Below are positions 6,869 to 14,909 of a stretch of 64,000 bases of DNA, piece after piece. The DNA comes from CAILQE01 sp036745415 (GTDB lineage: Bacteria; Patescibacteriota; Saccharimonadia; Saccharimonadales; UBA4665), in the NCBI GenBank assembly GCA_036745415.1, contig DAIOGF010000002.1:1-64000 (forward strand), written 5' to 3'. The notes beneath the pieces were generated by a model. It had not been told where the DNA came from. It searched no databases and saw only the letters and a list, made by a program, of their open reading frames with translations. Every line of letters starts with the position of its first letter. The stretch's first letter is position 1. The position numbers and the translations under genes are program-made.

Positions 6869-7558
6869 GTGGGCAAATTACATAAAGACAACAAGGGTTT
6901 TAGTGCAGTAGAAACAATAATGATCCTAGTCATTGTTATTTTAATTGGTTTAGTAGGATGGTTAGTATATAAAAACAATCATAAAACTAATGTAGCTACC
7001 TCGAATACTAAATCAACAAGTACGACTACTACAACAACTAGTGATCCATATGCTGGTTGGAAAACTGGTACAACTAAGTACGAAAAATTATCTTACAAAT
7101 ATCCTTCAAACTGGAATTTAGTAGACAACTCTGAGACGGGCTCGAAATATCCATTTCAACCCGGAGCGGATGATTTGTACCTTTTAAGTCCAACCGGATC
7201 ACGAATTCACATTTTCGTAGGTGTTGGCAGCGGCACTTCAGATGTAGTAGTAGGCAGCACGCCCATAACGTTTCTGGGTGGCAGCGACTATCTAAATGCG
7301 TCCGTGGATTCAAAAAATTACGCCGACCCAAACGCACTAGTTTTTGATGAGTGTATTGCAACGAATCCTACATATGCACTTCCTAATATTAGAACTAAAA
7401 ATATTACCTCTAGTACTGATGCTGGTGGAAATGTAACTGGTGAACCTGTCCTAATGGCGTTCTGCTTCTCCCCTTTGAGCCCCAGCACTCCAGAATCCAT
7501 TAAATCCTCCGCAGATTTTGCCACAGCGAAGCTCATATTTGAATCGATGCATTACTAG
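6869..7558 (+). CDS. Pilin-like protein outside the pilus locus
   Basis: A 229-residue protein with a type IV prepilin-like N-terminus. A short basic leader ends in KG, followed by FSAVE with Glu at position +5 and a hydrophobic helix to about residue 35. A Ser/Thr-rich linker (about 43-60) leads to a ~170-residue extracellular domain with two cysteines (FDECIATN and MAFCFSP). A prepilin peptidase such as the PilD encoded at 58184 should cleave it before the Phe. It lies 43 kb from the pilus cluster and next to the tRNA repeat. The GTG at 6869 is the only usual start in frame, but the nearest AAAGGA is about 20 nt upstream, so the true start is uncertain. Confidence 0.65.
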   Translation: MGKLHKDNKGFSAVETIMILVIVILIGLVGWLVYKNNHKTNVATSNTKSTSTTTTTTSDPYAGWKTGTTKYEKLSYKYPSNWNLVDNSETGSKYPFQPGADDLYLLSPTGSRIHIFVGVGSGTSDVVVGSTPITFLGGSDYLNASVDSKNYADPNALVFDECIATNPTYALPNIRTKNITSSTDAGGNVTGEPVLMAFCFSPLSPSTPESIKSSADFATAKLIFESMHY

Positions 7559-7620
7559 ACGGAGTTAGAAAATCTAACAATAATTTGTAATAGAAATTAT
7601 AAGATTTATTACTTCTTTAA

Positions 7621-7626
7621 TATAAT
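7621..7626 (+). promoter_or_regulatory. -10 box, leaderless NUDIX gene
   Basis: A consensus TATAAT ends exactly 6 nt before the ATG at 7633, placing the expected +1 on the start codon. Confidence 0.6.
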
Positions 7627-7632
7627 TAAATT

Positions 7633-8121
7633 ATGAGTGAGAAAAATTATCAGCGAACGACTATTGTCTTTCCTGTCAAAAACGGTGAATACTTATTGGG
7701 CATGAAGAAAAGAGGCTTTGGTGCCGGTTGGTGGAATGGTTATGGTGGTAAATTGGAGCCAAACGAAAGTTATGAAGACTCTGCTCGTCGGGAAACATTT
7801 GAAGAAGTTGGAATATCTGTAAAAGGTCTTAAGCAGATCGCAAATCTTGTTTTTTATAATGAGGATAAAGTTCAGGTGGTTTCTAGGGCTTATTTGGCGG
7901 AATTCGAAGGCGAGCCTGAGGAGACAGAAGAGATGAATCCTAAGTTTTTCAAATTATCGGACTTCCCTTTTGATGATATGTGGCCCGGTGACGATAAATG
8001 GATCCCAGAGGTAATTTCTGGAGATAACGGCGTAAAGGATTATGAGATCTATTTTGATAAAGATGATAAATTCATAAAAATTATCCATGTCAAAAATGAA
8101 GACATTGAGGATAAGTTCTAA
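7633..8121 (+). CDS. NUDIX hydrolase, MTH1-like (oxidised dNTP clean-up)
   Basis: A 162-residue NUDIX protein. The NUDIX box runs from about residue 38 (GKLEPNE) to REtfEEvGI near 62, with the metal-binding glutamates present. Outside the box it resembles the human MTH1 family: LGMKKRGFGAGWWNGYGGK before the box, and a DMWPGDDKW motif near 118-126 where MTH1 has WPDD for purine recognition. The probable reaction is hydrolysis of 8-oxo-dGTP or related purine triphosphates to the monophosphate. Together with MutM at 28443 it would form a defence against 8-oxoguanine. The stop overlaps the next start by one base (TAATG), so the two are co-transcribed. Confidence 0.85.
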   Translation: MSEKNYQRTTIVFPVKNGEYLLGMKKRGFGAGWWNGYGGKLEPNESYEDSARRETFEEVGISVKGLKQIANLVFYNEDKVQVVSRAYLAEFEGEPEETEEMNPKFFKLSDFPFDDMWPGDDKWIPEVISGDNGVKDYEIYFDKDDKFIKIIHVKNEDIEDKF

Positions 8122-8810
8122 TGAGAATTCTAGGCAAAAAAGCTGTAATTGAAAACTGGCCAGGGGCTAACGGAGTTATTATGGAATCATTTAGGTCAAT
8201 AAAGCCAAATTTCTGGAATATGCTCTTTGTTTTCTTAATATTCAATATTTTTGACTACGCATTAAGTAGTCTATTTATGAAAAACCAATACTATCAATAT
8301 GCAGTTTTGATTGTGATGTGGGTGGCTTTTAACGTATTAATCTACTACTATGCTCTAGCAAATCTTAATAAAAGAAGAGTTTTACTTATAAATGCATTCA
8401 AAGATGGAGCTAAGTTTTATTTAAAAGCACTGGGATTGTTCATAATCTTGCTAATATTAAGTTTTATTAGTTTTGTAGCTTTTATAGTTCCCTTCTTCGT
8501 AATTATGCCCCGGTTATTTTTAAGTACATATCTAATTTTAGATAAGAATCTAAGTATAGTTGATGCGCTCTCCACTTCGTGGAAACTAACAGAAGGTAAG
8601 TATTCAAAAATATACGCGTATTACGGCCTTTATGCACTTTATATAATTGCGGCATTCTTGTGTTTGGCAACCGTCGTTTTGTTGCCTGTTTTTATATATT
8701 TAATATTGGTTCTAATGAATTCAACTGCCCTAGCCTACTCCTTGCTTTACGCAACTCCCAAAAATCCAAAAACAACAAAAAAAATTACATCAAAGAAAAG
8801 AAAAAAGTAG
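8121..8810 (+). CDS. Polytopic membrane protein, YciC/GPDPase-membrane-domain-like
   Basis: A 229-residue protein with about five to six hydrophobic helices and a lysine-rich C-tail of 15 residues. The segment RLFLSTYLILDKNLSIVDA followed by STSWKLTEGK resembles a motif seen in bacterial membrane proteins of the YciC / glycerophosphodiesterase-membrane-domain type, whose role is poorly known. It is translationally coupled to the NUDIX gene through a shared TAATG, but no functional link is evident. Family placement is tentative. Confidence 0.6.
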   Translation: MRILGKKAVIENWPGANGVIMESFRSIKPNFWNMLFVFLIFNIFDYALSSLFMKNQYYQYAVLIVMWVAFNVLIYYYALANLNKRRVLLINAFKDGAKFYLKALGLFIILLILSFISFVAFIVPFFVIMPRLFLSTYLILDKNLSIVDALSTSWKLTEGKYSKIYAYYGLYALYIIAAFLCLATVVLLPVFIYLILVLMNSTALAYSLLYATPKNPKTTKKITSKKRKK

Positions 8811-8849
8811 TAATATCTTGTTGAAATCATCAATATAAACTAGTATTAT

Positions 8850-9716
8850 ATGGCTATGACTGAAGGTGGTGCTCTAGAAAAGCGTCTAGGTAGGCGCATA
8901 CAAGATTTTAGAAAAAAAGCTGGGCTTACTCAGCAAGATCTTTGTCATAAGGCAAGGTTAAGTTACTCCACTCTAGCTAAAATCGAAAGAGGCGCAATTA
9001 AATCGCCATCTGTTTTCACAATGCAATCTATTGCAATCAATCTAGGGGTTACTCTCGATGAATTAATTGGCGATACTACAAACCTCAGATCTAGAGAATA
9101 TAAGACCTCAAAAACGGGCGTTAAGTTCGTGTATTTCGATGTAAATGGAAGTTTGGTTAGATACTATCAAAGAGCATTTAGTGAGCTCGCAAGAGACCTA
9201 GGACTGCAGCCAGATATTGTTGAAACGGCATTTTGGTTTTATAGCGATGAATTGGATAAGGGGCAAATCACCGCAGAAGAATTTAATAAGTTGTTTGCGG
9301 GAAGGCTTGGCGTAGACTCTATTAATTGGCCAAGTTATTACATTAAAGCCGTAGAAAAGATTCCCGGAATAGATCAGCTTATGAATTATGTTGCCGAGAA
9401 TTATCATATGGGACTACTAACTAATTCATATCCAGGTGGACTAGATGATCTAATCAAGGCGAAATTATTGCCAGAAGTTAAACTTGATGTAGTTGTTGAT
9501 TCTTCAAAAGAAGGAATTATTAAGCCTGATCAGAAAATCTTTAAAATTGCACAAAAAAGAGCCGGCTTAGAGCCAAGCGAGATATTGCTTATTGATGATG
9601 TCATGGCTAATTTAGTTGCCGCTCAGAAGAATGGCTGGCACACTTTATGGTTTGACTCTTCATCCCCAGAAGAATCGATCAAGAATGTTCTTGCTGCTCT
9701 TGAACCAATTAAATAG
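8850..9716 (+). CDS. XRE helix-turn-helix / HAD-like fusion regulator
   Basis: A 288-residue fusion. Residues 10-75 form a lambda-repressor/XRE DNA-binding domain (LTQQDLCHKARLSYSTLAKIERG). Residues 92-285 form a HAD-superfamily domain: motif I FDVNGSL (Asp97, with Asn99 where the second catalytic Asp is expected), motif II LLTNS, motif III Lys in IIKPDQ and motif IV LLIDD. The nucleophile is present, but the general acid/base Asp is replaced by Asn, so catalysis is doubtful and the domain may sense a phosphorylated or small ligand. It ends in an 8-nt convergent overlap with tsaD. A second ATG lies two codons downstream of the first. TATAAA ends 10 nt upstream. Confidence 0.8.
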   Translation: MAMTEGGALEKRLGRRIQDFRKKAGLTQQDLCHKARLSYSTLAKIERGAIKSPSVFTMQSIAINLGVTLDELIGDTTNLRSREYKTSKTGVKFVYFDVNGSLVRYYQRAFSELARDLGLQPDIVETAFWFYSDELDKGQITAEEFNKLFAGRLGVDSINWPSYYIKAVEKIPGIDQLMNYVAENYHMGLLTNSYPGGLDDLIKAKLLPEVKLDVVVDSSKEGIIKPDQKIFKIAQKRAGLEPSEILLIDDVMANLVAAQKNGWHTLWFDSSSPEESIKNVLAALEPIK

Positions 9717-10767
9717 TTAGATTTGGGGATACATCTAAATCCAAAGGATTCACCTCCCCTTGCCCATACTTAGCCTGATAATAGCCCAGTGTGGCTATCA
9801 TGGCACCATTATCTGTGCATAATTTTATGTCAGGGTAGCTTATTTCAATTTCGAGCTGTCTACTTAATTGATCTCTTAGTTCTTGATTAGCCCCTACCCC
9901 GCCAGCAACTACGATATCTTTAACTTCAAATTCCTGTATTGCCTTTTTAACTTTATCTACAATGGTTTTAACCGCTGTGTATTCAAAACTAGCCGCAATA
10001 TTGGCCTTCTGGGCCTCATTTAGGCGCTCTGAGAGCTTAATTGATGGAAAGTTGTAATCTTCACCTATTTCGTTTTGGGCAAGCCTTAAAACGGCTGTTT
10101 TAAGTCCGGAAAAACTAAAATTATATCCATCCATTTTAGCTACAGGAAGTTTGTAGTGTTGCTTATCCCCTTCCTTTGCTTTTTTAGATATGGCTGGACC
10201 TCCTGGATATCCCAGGCCTAGTATTTTAGAGACCTTATCGAAGGCTTCTCCGATGGCATCATCTTGAGTTTTTCCAAGTAATTTATATTCAAAATGATCT
10301 TTAAATAGCACTAATTGAGAGTGTCCTCCAGAGACAATAATTGCAAGAAATGGAAACTTTGGCTGAGTATTTCTAGTGCTATATCCTTCTAGGTTTGATT
10401 CACTAATAAAGTTTGCGTAAACATGTCCAAGAACGTGATTTGCCGCATATAGAGGCTTCTTTTTCACGAGAGCTAATACTCTTGCCGTCATTGTTCCGAC
10501 CAACAAACTACCGCTCAACCCTGCCCCATTGGTTACTGCAATACCATCAATATCTTCCCAACTTAGCTCTGCAGTTTTAAGTGCCTCATGAATGACAGGA
10601 AGTATTACTTCTATATGACTCCTTGCTGCTATTTCTGGAATAACTCCTCCGTAAATAGAATGAAGATTCATTGAAGAGGAGACGACGTTTGAAAGCATTT
10701 TTTTTCCGTCTTCCACAACAGATACGGCAGTCTCGTCACAGCTCGATTCTATACCTAATATTTTCAT
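9709..10767 (-). CDS. tsaD: tRNA N6-threonylcarbamoyladenosine transferase TsaD
   Basis: A 352-residue protein of the Kae1/TsaD/Qri7 family, near the family's usual ~340. It starts MKILGIESSCDETAVSVVEDG, the family's N-terminal ASKHA signature. It has the metal-binding His pair in NHVLGH, IVSGGHSQLV, and the C-terminal GGVGANQELR and DNGAMIA motifs. It transfers threonylcarbamoyl to A37 of ANN-decoding tRNAs and works with TsaB/TsaC/TsaE, none of which is in the window. The ATG at 10767 has a TAGAGT -10-like box 8 nt upstream on the minus strand. It diverges from the MurE-like gene. Confidence 0.95.
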   Translation of the reverse strand: MKILGIESSCDETAVSVVEDGKKMLSNVVSSSMNLHSIYGGVIPEIAARSHIEVILPVIHEALKTAELSWEDIDGIAVTNGAGLSGSLLVGTMTARVLALVKKKPLYAANHVLGHVYANFISESNLEGYSTRNTQPKFPFLAIIVSGGHSQLVLFKDHFEYKLLGKTQDDAIGEAFDKVSKILGLGYPGGPAISKKAKEGDKQHYKLPVAKMDGYNFSFSGLKTAVLRLAQNEIGEDYNFPSIKLSERLNEAQKANIAASFEYTAVKTIVDKVKKAIQEFEVKDIVVAGGVGANQELRDQLSRQLEIEISYPDIKLCTDNGAMIATLGYYQAKYGQGEVNPLDLDVSPNLTI

Positions 10768-10815
10768 CTTTAATTACTCTACCATAAGGAATAAAAAACT
10801 AGTATCATTAGGGGA

Positions 10816-12108
10816 ATGAATGGTGCAAATAAAATTATGGGCATAATCTCTCCTCGAAATATGACTGAATTCGGCAAAAAGCTACTCAGAAGAATCAGAT
10901 CAGTGGCAATAGTTCTTCTAAGTGGAAATAATGCAAAGAATATGAAGGTCATCGCTGTTACAGGCACTAATGGAAAAACCACTACAGCTAGTTTTACAAA
11001 TCAAATACTAAAGAATTTGGGATATAAGACTGCTATTTATACCACTGTATTTTACGAGATCGATGGAAAGTATTATCCAAATAAAACGCATATGACCATC
11101 TCAAGTGCCAAGGTAATCCAAGAATTCTTCAAAAAAGCCAAGAACGCCAAAGTTGACTGGGTAATATTAGAGGTTACATCTCACGCACTAGATCAATACA
11201 GAATTTATGGAGTGACTGTAGATATAGCTATGCTTACAAATCTAACCCAGGATCATCTAGATTACCATGGAACAATGGAGAAATACGCTGATGCTAAAAG
11301 CAAGCTCCTAACAGATTACGGAGCAAAATACGTCATATTAAATTCAGATGACAATTGGTTTGATTTTTTTAGAGATAAAGCCAAAGGGAAGGTCTGTTCG
11401 GTGGGGGTCAACAAGGCCGATTTCCTGATTAGTAATATGAAACTAGGCGTTGACGGCTCTAGTTACGATTTTGAACTAGATAAACATAAGCATCACGTGA
11501 AAACTCCAGCAATTGGAGAATTCAATATCTACAATATGAGTTTTGCTATATTGGCTGCAAGTTTCACAGGAAAGAGCATTGATGATGTTCTTCATGCCGC
11601 TGAAAGAACATCAACGGTAGCTGGAAGGCTCGAAAGGGTAGAGGCCGGACAGAATTTCACAGTTATGGTGGATTATGCCCACACTCCAGATGCAATTAAA
11701 AATGTACTAGAAGCGGGAAGGGCAATAACAAATAAAAAAGTGAGATTAGTTTTTGGTGCTACAGGAGATAGGGATAAGGCAAAGAGAGTTCCTATGGGAA
11801 AGGTTGCTGCTAAATATGCAGATGTGGTCTATCTCACGGACGATGAAACCTATACTGAGAATGGCGATAAAATCAGGGCAACAGTTCTTAAGGGCATTGA
11901 AGAGCAAAATGCCAAAAGGGAAGTGAAGGTTATAGCTGATCGGCAAGATGCTATAAGGCAGGCCTTCATGGACTCAAACAGTGGTGACGTTGTTATACTG
12001 GCAGGAATAGGACATGAAGATTATAGAAATATGGGTGGCAAAAAAATGCCATGGAATGAAGTAGAAATAAGTAATTCTATCCTCAAAGAAATTCTGAATA
12101 AGAACTAA
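10816..12108 (+). CDS. murE: MurE-like Mur ligase with short N-terminus
   Basis: A 430-residue Mur-family ligase. The ATP P-loop GTNGKTT is at residues 50-56. The central domain carries LEVTSHALDQYR and NLTQDHLDYHG, and the C-terminal domain has DYAHTPDAIKN and GATGDRDKAKR. These match UDP-MurNAc-tripeptide synthetases, which add the third amino acid of the peptidoglycan stem. Canonical MurE has about 110 residues before the P-loop forming the UDP-binding domain; here there are only about 48. The amino-acid recognition region reads DDETYTEN instead of the DNPR of meso-diaminopimelate enzymes, so the amino acid added cannot be assigned. TATCAT lies 7 nt before the ATG. Confidence 0.8.
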   Translation: MNGANKIMGIISPRNMTEFGKKLLRRIRSVAIVLLSGNNAKNMKVIAVTGTNGKTTTASFTNQILKNLGYKTAIYTTVFYEIDGKYYPNKTHMTISSAKVIQEFFKKAKNAKVDWVILEVTSHALDQYRIYGVTVDIAMLTNLTQDHLDYHGTMEKYADAKSKLLTDYGAKYVILNSDDNWFDFFRDKAKGKVCSVGVNKADFLISNMKLGVDGSSYDFELDKHKHHVKTPAIGEFNIYNMSFAILAASFTGKSIDDVLHAAERTSTVAGRLERVEAGQNFTVMVDYAHTPDAIKNVLEAGRAITNKKVRLVFGATGDRDKAKRVPMGKVAAKYADVVYLTDDETYTENGDKIRATVLKGIEEQNAKREVKVIADRQDAIRQAFMDSNSGDVVILAGIGHEDYRNMGGKKMPWNEVEISNSILKEILNKN

Positions 12109-12126
12109 ATATTAGATTTTTTAAGA

Positions 12127-12132
12127 TATACT
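12127..12132 (+). promoter_or_regulatory. -10 box of groES-groEL
   Basis: TATACT abuts and slightly overlaps the CIRCE operator, the usual arrangement for HrcA repression. No convincing -35 was seen. Confidence 0.5.
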
Positions 12133-12158
12133 TGGCACTCTAATCCTTTAAGTGCTAA
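12132..12158 (+). promoter_or_regulatory. CIRCE operator (HrcA site)
   Basis: TTGGCACTC, nine bases, then AAGTGCTAA. This matches the CIRCE consensus (TTAGCACTC-N9-GAGTGCTAA) with one mismatch in each arm. It predicts heat-shock control of groES-groEL by an HrcA repressor encoded outside the window. Confidence 0.9.
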
Positions 12159-12190
12159 AATTGAATTTACAAAGTAATAACGGAGGAATT

Positions 12191-12454
12191 ATGAGTAAAT
12201 TACATCCCTTGGGAAGTTATGTGGTAGCAAGACCAGATAACGTCCAGAAGAAAACGGCTAGTGGTATATTTTTGCCAGATAATGCCGCCGAAAAACCAAA
12301 AACTGTAACAGTTGAAGCGGTTGGTTCTGATGTTAAAAACATTAAGGTTGGAGACAAGATTATAGTTAAATCTTATTCAACAACTGATTTTAAATATGAA
12401 AATGAAGAATATCTGATTGTTAAAGATGAAGATATCTTAGCTAAAGTTAAATAG
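12191..12454 (+). CDS. groES: Co-chaperonin GroES
   Basis: An 87-residue GroES starting at the ATG at 12191, behind CGGAGGAATT, a strong ribosome site. An in-frame GTG at 12152 lies inside the CIRCE operator and is not the start. The protein has the GroES beta-barrel pattern: N-terminal LHPLGSYVVARPD, mobile loop TASGIFLPDNA, then VGDKIIVKSYS and the C-terminal YLIVKDEDILAKVK. It forms the heptameric lid of GroEL. The groEL ribosome site overlaps its stop codon, so the pair is co-transcribed under CIRCE control. Confidence 0.95.
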   Translation: MSKLHPLGSYVVARPDNVQKKTASGIFLPDNAAEKPKTVTVEAVGSDVKNIKVGDKIIVKSYSTTDFKYENEEYLIVKDEDILAKVK

Positions 12455-12468
12455 GAGGATTACTGAAT

Positions 12469-14106
12469 ATGGCTAATAAAGTTTTTTATGATGAAGAAGC
12501 AAGAAGAAGACTTCTAGGAGGCGCAGAGACTCTATATAACGCGGTTAAGACAACAATGGGTCCAAAAGGTCGTAATGTGGTAATATCAAAGCCTTTTGGG
12601 GCTCCTAGCGTCACTCATGATGGTGTTACTGTTGCTAAGAGCGTAGATATTGTTGAGGCAGATGATGACACTCTAGGTTTTAAGGTTGGGGCAGAGCTCA
12701 TTAAGCAAGCCGCATCGAAGATGAATGATGTTGCTGGGGATGGAACCACAACTGTAACAGTGCTCACTTACCACCTTCTAAGCGAGGCCAATAAGCTAAT
12801 CGCTGCGGGACACAATCCAATGATGCTTCGAAGGGGTCTTGAGGATTCCGCGAAGCACGTAGAGGAAAAACTAAAGGGACTTGCAGAAAAGATAGACGGA
12901 AATAAAAAGAAGATTGCTGAAGTGGCTACTATATCAGCAGGAGATAAAGAAATTGGTTCTTTGATTGCAAGTGTAATGGAAAAAGTAGGAAAAGACGGAG
13001 TCGTTACTGTAGAAGAGGGAAGAGGACTTCAAATGGAGAGTGAAGTAGTCGAAGGATTTACTTTTGATAGAGGATTTGTAAGTCCATATATGGTTACCGA
13101 TACTGCCAGAATGGAGGCGGTATATTCTAACCCTGCAGTTGTTATTACAGATAAGAAACTTTCCTCGCTTCAAGAATTCCTTCCATTGCTAGAGAAGATA
13201 GCTCAGAGTGGTAAAAAGGAATTAGTATTAATAGCCGAAGAAGTAGAAGGCGAGGCCTTAACTACTCTTGTTCTAAATAAGCTTAAAGGTGTATTCAATG
13301 CAGTTGCAGTAAAAGCTCCTAAATTTGGCGAGCAAAAGACAAATATCCTAGAAGATCTAGCTATACTTACAGGTGCAAAAGTAATATCTGAAGCTCAGGG
13401 AATGACCTTTGAAAACGTTGAAGTAGATGTTGTTGGTAGCGCGAGAAAAGTAATCGTTACCAAAGACGAAACTACTATTATTCAAGGTTCGGGCCAAAAG
13501 AAGGAAATTTCCGATAGGCTAACTCAACTTGAAACTCAAATTACTGAAACTAAGAATGATTACGACAAAAATAGTCTAATCGAAAGAAAAGCAGCACTAT
13601 CTGGAAAAGTGGCTGTAATTAAGGTAGGCGGTGCAACTGAAACTGAAATTGAAGAAAAGAAATATAGGGTTGATGATGCCGTCGCTGCCGTGAAAGCTGC
13701 ACTTTCAGATGGAATTGTGGCCGGAGGTGGTGTAACTTTAATTAACTTAGCTTCAACTATAGAAGTTAAGGGCAATGATTCGGTAGCAGTGGGAGCTCAA
13801 ATACTTAAAAATGCACTAGAACAACCCTTTAGAATATTAATGACAAATGCAGGGTTGAATGCAGATGAATGGTTGCCTAAAGTGAGATCTGCACAACCTG
13901 GATTCGGCGTGGATCTATTCGAGGGTGACAAGCTGGTTGATTTAAAGAAGAAGGGAATTGTGGATCCGGTAAGGGTAACATTAGAGGCAATTCTAAATTC
14001 TGTTTCTATTGCATCAACAGCAAGCACGATGGGCGCTTTGGTTGTAGAAATACCAAAGAATGATATTAATTCAAATACAGATTCAGGAATGAATCCGATG
14101 ATGTAG
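12469..14106 (+). CDS. groEL: Chaperonin GroEL
   Basis: A 545-residue group I chaperonin, full length. It contains the ATP-binding segments TMGPKGRNVV and GDGTTTVTVL (Asp of DGTTT), the apical domain, and the C-terminal equatorial return with GIVAGGG. The C-terminus ends in GMNPMM, a shortened version of the usual Gly-Met tail. It folds proteins in the cytoplasm with GroES. AGGAGG lies 12 nt upstream of the ATG. Confidence 0.98.
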   Translation: MANKVFYDEEARRRLLGGAETLYNAVKTTMGPKGRNVVISKPFGAPSVTHDGVTVAKSVDIVEADDDTLGFKVGAELIKQAASKMNDVAGDGTTTVTVLTYHLLSEANKLIAAGHNPMMLRRGLEDSAKHVEEKLKGLAEKIDGNKKKIAEVATISAGDKEIGSLIASVMEKVGKDGVVTVEEGRGLQMESEVVEGFTFDRGFVSPYMVTDTARMEAVYSNPAVVITDKKLSSLQEFLPLLEKIAQSGKKELVLIAEEVEGEALTTLVLNKLKGVFNAVAVKAPKFGEQKTNILEDLAILTGAKVISEAQGMTFENVEVDVVGSARKVIVTKDETTIIQGSGQKKEISDRLTQLETQITETKNDYDKNSLIERKAALSGKVAVIKVGGATETEIEEKKYRVDDAVAAVKAALSDGIVAGGGVTLINLASTIEVKGNDSVAVGAQILKNALEQPFRILMTNAGLNADEWLPKVRSAQPGFGVDLFEGDKLVDLKKKGIVDPVRVTLEAILNSVSIASTASTMGALVVEIPKNDINSNTDSGMNPMM

Positions 14107-14110
14107 TGAG

Positions 14111-14782
14111 CTACTTCTTCTTTTGTGAGAAGTAGTTAATTTCGTTAATGACATCCAAGAGGGCTTGTGCTCTCTCGGATTCATTTTCGATTTTTTCTGC
14201 AGCAGCATAGGCACTTGGAATAAGAGATTTGTTATCCCCAGCCTGTATAGTCATCATTAAAGTCTTAAACTTTTCTAGAGGTGGAAGATCTATTTTATCT
14301 ATGAGTGGAACTATTTCTTGAAGTGCTTTAGTCTTTATTCCTTCGAGACCCAAATCGTCAGTTGTTTCAATGCTAGCAACAGTAGTTTCTGGTTGAGCAG
14401 GAGCTCCATTAAGAACTAGATCATTAATTTCAGGATTATCCGCACTTGGCTGTGTGCTAAGATCTGGCGCGCTTGGAGTGGTTGTCATGCTTGGATCAGT
14501 AACGGTCGGAGCAGATGCGTCTGCGCCTCCAAGGTAGTCGCCACTAGAAGTTGTTATTTGAGGTGTTGCAGCAGGCATCGGTTGCTGAGCGTCCATTGGT
14601 TGTGGGGGGTACATAGGAGCTTGAGCCTGAGTGTTGTCTGTAGGCATTCCTGTATTTGCCATAGGGTCCATTAGCGGCGGAGTTGTATTAGAAGCTTGCA
14701 TCATGTCATTTGTGACCTGATTTAAAGTTGCGTTTGTATCTGTTGTTTGGGTAGATTGAGTATTGTCGTTAGTACCAAACAT
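14111..14782 (-). CDS. Low-complexity protein with helical C-terminus, unknown
   Basis: A 223-residue protein that I do not recognise. Residues 1-140 are low complexity, rich in Thr, Gln, Pro, Ala and Met. Residues 145-223 are helical and charged (GLEGIKTKALQEIVPLIDKI, then ENESERAQALLDVINEI) and form the only likely folded part. There is no signal peptide or membrane helix. The minus-strand ATG is preceded by a G-rich ribosome site (AGGGGGG). It converges on groEL with a 4-nt gap. A scaffold or disordered-linker role is possible, but nothing in the sequence shows it. Confidence 0.6.
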   Translation of the reverse strand: MFGTNDNTQSTQTTDTNATLNQVTNDMMQASNTTPPLMDPMANTGMPTDNTQAQAPMYPPQPMDAQQPMPAATPQITTSSGDYLGGADASAPTVTDPSMTTTPSAPDLSTQPSADNPEINDLVLNGAPAQPETTVASIETTDDLGLEGIKTKALQEIVPLIDKIDLPPLEKFKTLMMTIQAGDNKSLIPSAYAAAEKIENESERAQALLDVINEINYFSQKKK

Positions 14783-14909
14783 TAATGCCCCCCTATAGAA
14801 ATAATATAATTACTAGTCATAGAATATAACATAAGCACTATTTAGGTCAAAGAAAAAAATAAAAAATATAAGCTATAATATTTCTATAGATATAAATCCT
14901 GGAGGGAAG

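Noticed and set aside
12152..12190. GTG at 12152 as groES start
   Set aside because: It lies inside the CIRCE operator and adds residues not found in GroES; ATG 12191 has a strong GGAGG site.
14111..14135. Hairpin CTACTTCT/AGAAGTAG between groEL and the convergent gene as a bidirectional terminator
   Set aside because: The 8-bp stem is real but no T-run follows on either strand, and it lies inside coding sequence.
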